From NCBI GenBank assembly GCA_016929795.1, contig JAFGIA010000079.1:1-14226 (forward strand): a stretch of DNA of 14,226 nt. The letters run 5' to 3'. Shown piece by piece: positions 5,033-12,460 of this stretch. The translations under genes were made by a program, and so were the position numbers. The number at the start of each line of letters is the position of its first letter. The stretch's first letter is position 1. Source of the DNA: Anaerolineae bacterium (GTDB taxonomy: Bacteria; Chloroflexota; Anaerolineae; JAAYZQ01). Below the pieces are notes generated by a model. The model saw only the letters and a list, made by a program, of their open reading frames with translations. It searched no databases and was not told the DNA's origin.

Positions 5033-8000
5033 ATGTCCCACACAATTCCCGGCGTTATGCAATTCCCCCCTCTATTGGCTTGATACTGGCACTGCTGATG
5101 GCAGTGCCGGTACCACTCTTGGCGCAGGATATTGCCTCACCGGCCGCCTGCCCTCCTGCGCCCCCCACCCTGCCCCTCACCCACGAGACGACGAACTTTT
5201 GCGTCTATTACAGCCTCTACGACGCGGCGACCAACCCCAACGGCATCACCGCGGCGCAGGCCGCGACCGTGGGCGACCACGCTGAGGATTATCTGGCGCG
5301 CTATGTGACCGATTTTGGGCACCTGCCCCCCACCTTCCCCAACAAGACGGGGGTACGGGTAGTGGCCAACGCGGGCTGCAACGGCTCCGTGGGCATCGGC
5401 AACGACTATATGAGCGTCTACAGCGGCTGCTTTGCCATGCCTGAGACGATGCAGCAGGTGGTGGGCCACGAGCTCTACCACCTGGTGCAGCTCGAATACG
5501 ATTTCGACGCGCTCTGGTTCCACGAAGGCACGGCGCGCGCCATGGAGGACAATGTCTTTGACAACATTGACAACTGGGCCACGTGCATGGCCGCCGGCTT
5601 TTGCTACAACAAGCAGGTGAACCAGTACCTGAGCAATACGAATGTCGACGTGACGAGCGACCCGCAGCGCTACAACTCGGCCCTCTGGTGGAAATACTTT
5701 ACCGAGCAGTACCAGGCGCCCCCCACCGAGCCCGAGCCGGCGCTGGGTGTCGACGCCTTCCTGCGGCTGTGGCAGGCCAGCGTGGCCGCCGACGACATCG
5801 CGGCGTTGAACAATGCGCTCACCACCCTGGGTGCCGGCACCACCTTTGACACGGCGTTTCGCCGTTTCGTAGCCGCCAACTGGGCCAAGGACCTGACGGG
5901 CGTACCCGACGACTCGTACAACTATATCGACGAGGACCAGGCCGGCAACTGCGCCCCCTACGGCCCGATCACGCCCCACGACGGCGGGACGATCAACGTC
6001 GGCGCCCCGGCCACCTGGGCCGGCAACGACCCGCTGGGCGTGCCCTACCAGGAAATCCGGCGCTACGGTGCGCGCTACTTTACGGCCTATCCCGGCGCGG
6101 ACTGCCCCGTGGTCACCGCTACCTTCCACCGGCTGGCCGGGCCCGACGCCTTCTACCACGTGATCACCCAGCACGGCACCACCCTGGCCACGCATGTCGA
6201 GGGCAGCGGCGCCGACTGGACACAGAGCTTCTTGAACGACGGCATCACCCAGATCGTGGCCATCGCCGGCGCCACGGCCAGCTCGGCGCAGGTGCAGGTC
6301 ACCCTGGGCTGTGCCGATCCCGACCTCGATATCAAGCTGCCGAACACAGCCGCCCCCATGCAGGTGCAGGGCAATACCAAGTTCCTGGCCCAGGTGCTTG
6401 TCACCGACGGCTCGCCGGCAGGCCCGGTGGTGGGCGGTCTGACCAACAGCGACTTTAAGGCACGCGTGGGCGGGGTGAACGCCGCCGTCACCGGCGGCGG
6501 ATTTATCCAGGAGCAGTACTGGCTGGTGATCCGGGCACCTTCCGGCCTGGTCGATGGCACCTACGACCTGGAGGTGATGCTCGAAACGCCGGGCACCACC
6601 GACGTGATCGCAACCGACACCGAGTTCAGCGCGATCGAATACACCTCTGACCTCCTTGACCACGTGTTGGTCATCGACCGCTCGGGCTCGATGGGCACGC
6701 CGATCGAGCCGACCGACGCCAAGCTGCAGGCGGCCAAGGACGCGGCCAACTTTTACGTCGACATCACGCGCAACAACGATGGCCTGGCCGTGGTCCCCTA
6801 CCACCACGACGTCGCCCCCGCCCCCTTTGTGATGCAGGTGGTGAATGCCGGCGTGCGCACCGCCGCCAAAGCATACATCAACGACTGGACAGAGCCCGGC
6901 GGCATCTACCCCGACGGCGCGACGAGCATCGGCGACGGCCTGGCCCGGGCAGCCACCGAGCGGGTGGGCAGCCCCACCGGCAACCCGCGCTGCTCCTTCG
7001 TCCTCCTGTCAGACGGCATGGAGAACTCGGAGCGCAAGTGGAACTCGGGTGGGGACCCGGTGCAGGCCGAGGTGGTGGCCACCGGCTGCCCGGTGACAGC
7101 CATCGCCTTTGGGCCGGCGTCGAACGAGACGCTGATGGAGACGATCGCCGCCGACACGGGCGGGGTCGAGTTCTATAACGACGTGTACGTCAGCGTCGCG
7201 ACCGAAGCGCCCGGGGCGACGACGGTGGAGAGCATGACACTCGACCTGGCCGACACGTACGAATACAGCCAGGGCAACAGCGAGGGGCGCCAGCGGCTGT
7301 TGGCGGAAACGGGCGTCGTCGATTACTATGGGACGAACACACACACGCTCACCGTAGACGCTTCGGTGGACGAGGTGCTCTTTTCTCTGAAATGGCCCGG
7401 TCACAACCAGTACAACTGGCTGCAGTTGACACTGGTGCAGCCCGACGGCACCCTGATCGACCCCGGCACCACCCCCTACGACTTTGCCGACATCGAGAGT
7501 GGCCACATCGGCTGGCGCATCCCGGGCCCGCAGCCCGGCACGTGGCAGATGGTGGTGAAGCACATCGGCCCCTATCAGACCGAGCAACAGAGGGGCATTC
7601 CATACACAGTGTTAGCCAGCGGCCAGTCAAGCCTGACCATGCACCTGCTGCTGCCCTCGCTGCTGGGCGGCATCGGGCGCACCGGCAACCTCTTCCCCAT
7701 CTTTGTCATCCTGTCCGACGACGCGCCGATCCCATGCGACGGTGTGGAAGCGCTGGTGATGGCGCCCGACGGGACCGAGACGAGGCTCGCACTGTTTGAT
7801 GATGGGAGCCACGGCGACTCGACGCCGGGCGACGGGGTGTGCAGCAACTTTTTCACGCGTCTCAACCAGGCCGAGCCCGTGCCGCCGCCTGACGAGGGCG
7901 TGCCCAATCCACCTGCGCCCCTTGATGAAGGGGGCTACCGGGTCAAGGTCATGGTCCGGAATGCGCAGTTTCAGCGCCAGGCGAAAGGCGGCTTCTCCGT

Positions 8001-8877
8001 GTTCGAGGCCGACGACACGGACAACGACGGCATGCCCGACACGTGGGAAGACCTCCATGGCCTGGACAAACTCGACCCCACGGATGCTAACGGCGATCCC
8101 GACCTCGACTACCTGCTGAACCTCAACGAGTACGAGGCTGGCACCGACCCGAACGACTCGGACACCGACGACGGCGGCGAGAATGACGGGTCGGAAGTGG
8201 ACTGGGGCCAGGACCCACTCGATCCAGCCGACGACCAGATCGAAGCACCCGACTTTTTGGCGGCCGCGGCGGGCATCGGGAAATCGGAGCTGACGTACGA
8301 CGTCAAGGCCGAGTATGCCGCGATGGAGCTATGGCGTGCCACCAGCACGGGCGGCCCCTGGAACCTGCGGCAGGCAGAGCTGCCGTTGACAGGGATCTAT
8401 GAGGACCCGGGCGCAAACGGCACCACCTACTTCTACAAGTTGATCGCCGAGGACGCCGCGGTCAGCCGGGTACCCGGGCACCGGAGCGCCGTGATCGACG
8501 CCGAACCAGTGACGCCCAGCGTCGATCCTGTGCCGCCCGAAGCCCTGGTGATCATCGATGGTGGGGTGCCGGCCACAGAAGATCGAGACGTCGTGCTCAC
8601 CTTTGCCCCCTACGAGGAAGGCGTGTCCGAGAGCGAGGCGGCCTTTGCCGACATCGTCCAGATGCTCCTCAGCAACGACCCCGCCTTCCCAGGTGCCACC
8701 TGGCAACCGTTTGCGCAGGGCGTGCCGTGGACGCTGGGCGGCCCGGGCAATGCAATCAACCATGTCTATGCCCGCTTCCGCGACGACGACGGCAACGAAT
8801 CCGCAGTGACCGAGGTGGGCTCGATCTTTCTGGATCTGAAAGTCGTCTACCTGCCCCTAGTGCTAAGGAACCACTAG
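4918..8877 (+). CDS. Exported metallopeptidase-VWA multidomain protein with C-terminal YLPLVLR signature; start uncertain
   Basis: The frame is open for 1319 codons from GTG 4918, but this start is doubtful. A signal peptide (RRYAIPPSIGLILALL then MAVPVPLLA, about 45-69) has no ATG in frame before it. ATG 5033, with AAAGG at 7 nt, is out of frame and would fit if one CA of CACACA (5039-5044) were absent. Numbering below is from 4918. A zinc peptidase domain has HELYH at 184-188 and a likely third ligand E203 in WFHEG. Beta-rich domains follow. A von Willebrand A domain at about 580-760 has an intact MIDAS: DRSGS 587-591, T669, D699. Further beta-sandwich segments occupy about 800-1030. Calcium-binding thrombospondin-3-like repeats (DDTDNDGMPDTWED, GTDPNDSDTDDG) lie at about 1032-1100, then fibronectin-III-like segments and the end VYLPLVLRNH. 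The protein is probably cell-surface or secreted, acting on proteins or matrix. Metallopeptidase plus VWA recalls animal CLCA proteins in layout only. Confidence 0.85.
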   Translation: MERASKEVVHFVVTWHRETLILERNSSSRTNRQRERNAHVPHNSRRYAIPPSIGLILALLMAVPVPLLAQDIASPAACPPAPPTLPLTHETTNFCVYYSLYDAATNPNGITAAQAATVGDHAEDYLARYVTDFGHLPPTFPNKTGVRVVANAGCNGSVGIGNDYMSVYSGCFAMPETMQQVVGHELYHLVQLEYDFDALWFHEGTARAMEDNVFDNIDNWATCMAAGFCYNKQVNQYLSNTNVDVTSDPQRYNSALWWKYFTEQYQAPPTEPEPALGVDAFLRLWQASVAADDIAALNNALTTLGAGTTFDTAFRRFVAANWAKDLTGVPDDSYNYIDEDQAGNCAPYGPITPHDGGTINVGAPATWAGNDPLGVPYQEIRRYGARYFTAYPGADCPVVTATFHRLAGPDAFYHVITQHGTTLATHVEGSGADWTQSFLNDGITQIVAIAGATASSAQVQVTLGCADPDLDIKLPNTAAPMQVQGNTKFLAQVLVTDGSPAGPVVGGLTNSDFKARVGGVNAAVTGGGFIQEQYWLVIRAPSGLVDGTYDLEVMLETPGTTDVIATDTEFSAIEYTSDLLDHVLVIDRSGSMGTPIEPTDAKLQAAKDAANFYVDITRNNDGLAVVPYHHDVAPAPFVMQVVNAGVRTAAKAYINDWTEPGGIYPDGATSIGDGLARAATERVGSPTGNPRCSFVLLSDGMENSERKWNSGGDPVQAEVVATGCPVTAIAFGPASNETLMETIAADTGGVEFYNDVYVSVATEAPGATTVESMTLDLADTYEYSQGNSEGRQRLLAETGVVDYYGTNTHTLTVDASVDEVLFSLKWPGHNQYNWLQLTLVQPDGTLIDPGTTPYDFADIESGHIGWRIPGPQPGTWQMVVKHIGPYQTEQQRGIPYTVLASGQSSLTMHLLLPSLLGGIGRTGNLFPIFVILSDDAPIPCDGVEALVMAPDGTETRLALFDDGSHGDSTPGDGVCSNFFTRLNQAEPVPPPDEGVPNPPAPLDEGGYRVKVMVRNAQFQRQAKGGFSVFEADDTDNDGMPDTWEDLHGLDKLDPTDANGDPDLDYLLNLNEYEAGTDPNDSDTDDGGENDGSEVDWGQDPLDPADDQIEAPDFLAAAAGIGKSELTYDVKAEYAAMELWRATSTGGPWNLRQAELPLTGIYEDPGANGTTYFYKLIAEDAAVSRVPGHRSAVIDAEPVTPSVDPVPPEALVIIDGGVPATEDRDVVLTFAPYEEGVSESEAAFADIVQMLLSNDPAFPGATWQPFAQGVPWTLGGPGNAINHVYARFRDDDGNESAVTEVGSIFLDLKVVYLPLVLRNH
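5021..5044 (+). promoter_or_regulatory. Ribosome-binding site and out-of-frame ATG at the metallopeptidase gene start
   Basis: AAAGG (5021-5025) lies 7 nt before ATG 5033, the best initiation signal in the region. Read directly, this ATG gives a 16-residue peptide ending at TGA. If one CA unit is removed from CACACA (5039-5044), the same ATG reads MSHNSRRYAIPPSIGLILAL, an ordinary signal-peptide start joined to the long frame. Either a dinucleotide slip or sequencing error lies here, or the gene starts upstream. Confidence 0.5.
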
Positions 8878-8886
8878 CGTTTCCTC

Positions 8887-8924
8887 GCGTCCAGCCCCCG
8901 CGCCAGGGCACGGGGGCTGGACGC
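8887..8924 (+). terminator. Terminator-like hairpin after the metallopeptidase gene
   Basis: Two perfectly complementary 14-nt arms, 8887-8900 and 8911-8924, enclose a 10-nt loop. The hairpin begins 10 bp after the stop codon and is very GC-rich. The downstream T-run is poor (only CCCTTTG), so it may be a weak intrinsic terminator or an mRNA-protecting hairpin. Confidence 0.6.
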
Positions 8925-8966
8925 ACCCTTTGCCCTGCCTTCGTGGCCTTCAAAATACCAACCTTT

Positions 8967-8986
8967 CCACGCTTTCGTGGTATAAT
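8967..8986 (+). promoter_or_regulatory. Candidate promoter and operator of the two-component operon
   Basis: A consensus -10 TATAAT (8981-8986) lies 15 bp before the start of the response regulator. An inverted repeat CCACG-cttt-CGTGG (8967-8980) directly abuts it, occupying the spacer where a conventional -35 is missing, which suggests activator dependence or autoregulation. A ribosome-binding sequence AGGTG follows immediately, so the 5' leader would be very short. Confidence 0.5.
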
Positions 8987-9001
8987 ATACCCAGGTGAAC
9001 C

Positions 9002-9699
<698 letters not shown>

Positions 9700-9703
<4 letters not shown>

Positions 9704-11115
9704 ACCGGCTCTGGGTGCGCCTGGCCGTGACCTTTGCCGTCGTCGTGCTCGCCGCCGCGGGCATCGTCAGCGTCCTCGCCGGGCTGAGCGCGGGCCAGGC
9801 ATTCCGCGCCTACGTGTCCTACTCGGGTGCGCTGCCCCACCAGACGCTCATCGACCGCCTGGCCGAATACTACCAGGTGCAGGGCACCTGGCAGGGCGTC
9901 GAGTGGCTGCTCGACCAGGCCTCGATGATGCCCGGGCCAGTGATAGGCATGCGCCGCGCGCCACGTGACCTGCCCGAGGGGCCGTTCGAGTACGTACTGG
10001 CCGATGCGACAGGGATCGTGGTCTACGATGGGCCCGGCCGCGAACCGGGCCGGCGCCTGACGCACGAGGAACAAGCCGCCGCCCAGGATATCGCCGTGGA
10101 TGACCAGGTAGTGGGCCAGCTCATCGTCGCCGTGCCCATCCAGCCCGGCCTGCTCGGCCCGCTCGAAGAGATCTTTATGACACGCTTGCAGCGCTGGCTC
10201 GTCGTCGGCGCGCTCTCTGCCGGTGGATTGGGTGTCCTCCTCGGCCTGATCCTCAGCCGCAGCCTGACGGCTCCTCTCAGCCGCCTGGCGGGTGCGGCGC
10301 GCGCCATCGCCACCCGTGATTTCAGCCGCCGCGTGCCGGCCGAGGGAAGCGATGAGATGATCGAAGTGGCGCACGCCTTTAACGACATGGCGGCCGCCCT
10401 CGAGTCATCCGAGCGCCACCGCCAACAGATGGTCGCCGACGTGGCCCACGAGCTGCGCAACCCCCTGACGATCATCCAGGGCAATCTGCGCGCCATCCTT
10501 GACGACGTCTATCCTCTCGAAAAGGCGGAAGTGACGCGCCTCTACGACGAGACGCGCCTGCTCGGCCGGCTGGTGGACGACCTGCGCGAGCTAGCACTGG
10601 CCGACGCCGGGCAATTGCACCTCAACCGTGCGCCCGTGGACGTGGCGGCCCTCCTCGACGCCACCGCGGCCAGCATGACGCCTGCCGCCGAGATGAGTGG
10701 CATCGCCGTGCAGGTAGAGCCGCTGCCCCATCTGCCGGCCGTGTCCGCCGACCGCGACCGTATCGCCCAGGTGCTGCGCAACCTGCTGGCCAACGCACTG
10801 CGCCACACGCCGCCCGGCGGCACCGTCACCCTGTCGGGTGCCGCCCGCGACGGCGCCGTCGAGATCACCGTCGCCGACACCGGCGAGGGGATCGACCCGG
10901 CCGACCTGCCGCACATCTTTGACCGCTTCTGGCGCGCCGACAGGGCGCGCACACGCGGTGACAGGCCGGCTGGCAGCAGCGGGTTGGGCCTGTCGATCGC
11001 CCAGAGCCTGGTGCGCGCCCACGGCGGGCGCCTCTGGGCAGAGAGCCAGCCGGGCGCGGGCGCCACCTTCCGCTTTACCCTGCCCACCGGCCCAGATACT
11101 TGGGAGGGAAGATGA
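9700..11115 (+). CDS. Membrane sensor histidine kinase (HAMP-HisKA-HATPase)
   Basis: A 471-residue kinase starting at GTG 9700, overlapping the regulator stop by 4 nt. A first membrane helix lies at about residues 7-29, an extracytoplasmic sensor of about 130 residues at 30-163, and a second helix at about 166-186. A HAMP domain follows (SRSLTAPLSRLAGAARAIA, about 186-238). The HisKA segment has the H-box VADVAHELRNPLT with phospho-acceptor H250. The ATPase domain has an N-box with N361 and N365 (LRNLLANALRHT), G1 DTGEGI (393-398), FDRFWRAD, and G2 SSGLGLSIAQ (426-435). This is the BaeS-like class. It should phosphorylate the upstream regulator, and perhaps also the stand-alone receiver encoded immediately downstream. 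The stimulus cannot be deduced from the sensor sequence. Confidence 0.94.
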
Positions 11116-11474
11116 GCCAGGAACGAGTGGCACTGGTGGTCGAGGACAGCGAGGACATTGCGTTCCTCTATGCCGACGCAGCGCAAGAAGCCGGCTACAG
11201 GGCCGAGATCGTGCGCAACGGCAAGCTGGCCCTGGCGCGCCTGGATGAGCTGACCCCTCACCTCGTCATCCTCGACCTCCACCTGCCCGAGGTGCCGGGT
11301 ACCGAGGTGCTCCAGGCCATCCGTGCCACCCCACGCCTCGCCGCCACCCAGGTCATTGTCACCACCGCCGACTCGCGCCTGGCCGACACCCTGCACGACG
11401 TGGCCGACATTGTCCTTGTGAAACCGATCAGCTATCCCCAGCTCCGCGACCTGGCCGTCCGGCTCGCCAGGTGA
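11112..11474 (+). CDS. Stand-alone receiver (CheY-like) response regulator
   Basis: A 120-residue single-domain receiver with no output domain. Acid-pocket residues E11-D12, phospho-acceptor D55 (LVILDLHLPE), T84-T85 and K104 (LVKPIS) are present, so it should be phosphorylatable. ATG 11112 overlaps the kinase stop by 4 nt (ATGA) and has GGGAGGG at 3-4 nt upstream. Single-domain receivers commonly act by protein contact, as phosphate sinks or as phosphorelay intermediates. Its place between a sensor kinase and a membrane acyltransferase-like gene suggests the kinase has two receivers or that it controls the neighbouring protein, which is inference only. Confidence 0.92.
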   Translation: MSQERVALVVEDSEDIAFLYADAAQEAGYRAEIVRNGKLALARLDELTPHLVILDLHLPEVPGTEVLQAIRATPRLAATQVIVTTADSRLADTLHDVADIVLVKPISYPQLRDLAVRLAR

Positions 11475-12196
11475 CGATGCACAACCTTCCACCCTCTCAG
11501 CCTTCCAGCTTTCCACCATGGGTAACCGCATACCTGGTGCCCGCGCTCCTCATCCTCTTTGGCTATCTACTCGGCTCGCTCCTGTCGGCCTACTGGATCG
11601 GGCGCTGGGTGGGGGGCAAGGACCTGCGGGAGTACGGCAGTGGGGCGCTGGGCGGGTCAATGGTGTACGAGCATGTGGGGCGCTGGTGGGTGGTGCCTGT
11701 CGTCGTGTTCGACGTGCTCAAAGCGACGCTGCCGGCAGCGCTGGCGCTCTGGCTCGACCAGGGCTACGGCGTGGCGGCCGCGGCCGGGCTGGCAGCAGCG
11801 GTCGGCCACAATTGGTCGATCTGGCACCGCTTTCACGGCGGGCGGGGCATGGGCACATTTGCCGGCGTGTGGCTGGCCATCTACTGGCCCGGCGTGGTAT
11901 GGATGGCAGGCTTGATCGGCCTCGGTTGGCGCCTGCGCGACTCGGCGCCGTGGCTCTTTGTCAGCCTGGTCACCCTGCCGCTCCTGAGCTGGCTCACCGG
12001 CGGCCCGGACATCGTGGCCCCGCTGGCCGGGGCCATGATCCTGCTCACCTTCCTGAAGCGGATGGAGGCGAACCGCCGCCCGCTGCCGCCCCCCGGTCCC
12101 GAGCGGCGCAAGGCCATCCTGCTGCGCCTCCTCTTCGACCGCGACGTAACGTCGCATGGGGAATGGATCCGGCGTGAGCCGGACCGGGAAAAGTGA
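11471..12196 (+). CDS. Diverged PlsY-like glycerol-3-phosphate acyltransferase family membrane protein
   Basis: A 241-residue polytopic membrane protein resembling PlsY, which transfers acyl groups from acyl phosphate to glycerol 3-phosphate in phospholipid synthesis. Matching landmarks: GSLLSAYWIGRWVGGKDL (about 35-52), EYGSGALGG (54-62), a D81-x-x-K84 pair, VGHNWSIWHRFHGGRG (111-126), and N201 near the last cytoplasmic loop. Departures: the usual GSGNPGATN motif reads GSGALGGSM, so the conserved asparagines are lost, and the glycine motif GGKG is GGRG. It is also longer than typical PlsY (about 200 residues), with a charged C-terminal tail. It may be a paralogue with altered substrate or no activity. 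GTG 11471 overlaps the previous stop by 4 nt; ATG 11477 is an alternative start. It ends the signalling operon. Confidence 0.78.
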   Translation: MTMHNLPPSQPSSFPPWVTAYLVPALLILFGYLLGSLLSAYWIGRWVGGKDLREYGSGALGGSMVYEHVGRWWVVPVVVFDVLKATLPAALALWLDQGYGVAAAAGLAAAVGHNWSIWHRFHGGRGMGTFAGVWLAIYWPGVVWMAGLIGLGWRLRDSAPWLFVSLVTLPLLSWLTGGPDIVAPLAGAMILLTFLKRMEANRRPLPPPGPERRKAILLRLLFDRDVTSHGEWIRREPDREK

Positions 12197-12217
12197 TGGG
12201 CCGGTGCATCCCACTTG

Positions 12218-12307
12218 TGTAGGGCGTGTCAGCCCGATTCATCGGGCGCTGCTCCGTAGACGGGGTACTTCATGCCCCGTCGTTCGCGCGGCCACAATGT
12301 CCCTACA
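12218..12307. repeat. Small inverted-repeat element with two internal hairpins
   Basis: Terminal TGTAGGG (12218-12224) and CCCTACA (12301-12307) are inverse complements. Between them lie the hairpins GCCCGA-ttca-TCGGGC (12232-12247) and GACGGGG-tacttcatg-CCCCGTC (12259-12281). It sits in the gap after the four-gene operon and could be a non-autonomous element or a structured transcript end. No target duplication or second copy is visible in the window. Confidence 0.4.
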
Positions 12308-12339
12308 AACAAGGGCTGCACCAGTGACGGGCCGCCCTC

Positions 12340-12368
12340 TTGTCGTAGCCCGCACTTTGTGCTATAAT
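12340..12368 (+). promoter_or_regulatory. Extended -10 promoter of the serine/threonine kinase gene
   Basis: TATAAT (12363-12368) is preceded by TGC, giving an extended -10, and by a partial -35 TTGTCG (12340-12345) at 17 bp. Transcription would begin near 12375, leaving a leader of about 85 nt before ATG 12461. Confidence 0.65.
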
Positions 12369-12460
12369 TCGTCATGCCACCACGAGCGAGGGGCACCCGT
12401 TGCGTCGCCAATCGGTACGTCGTATCTGCGACGCCAGGATCGCGTGAGAAAAAGGTCACC

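Noticed and set aside
5137..6807. 556-codon minus-strand open frame opposite the metallopeptidase gene
   Set aside because: It is antisense to a well-supported coding frame, has valine/glycine/arginine-rich low-complexity composition typical of GC-rich shadows, and shows no recognisable domain.
11518..12177. 219-codon plus-strand frame inside the PlsY-like gene
   Set aside because: It is an alanine/arginine-rich out-of-frame translation of a gene with clear membrane segments and PlsY landmarks.
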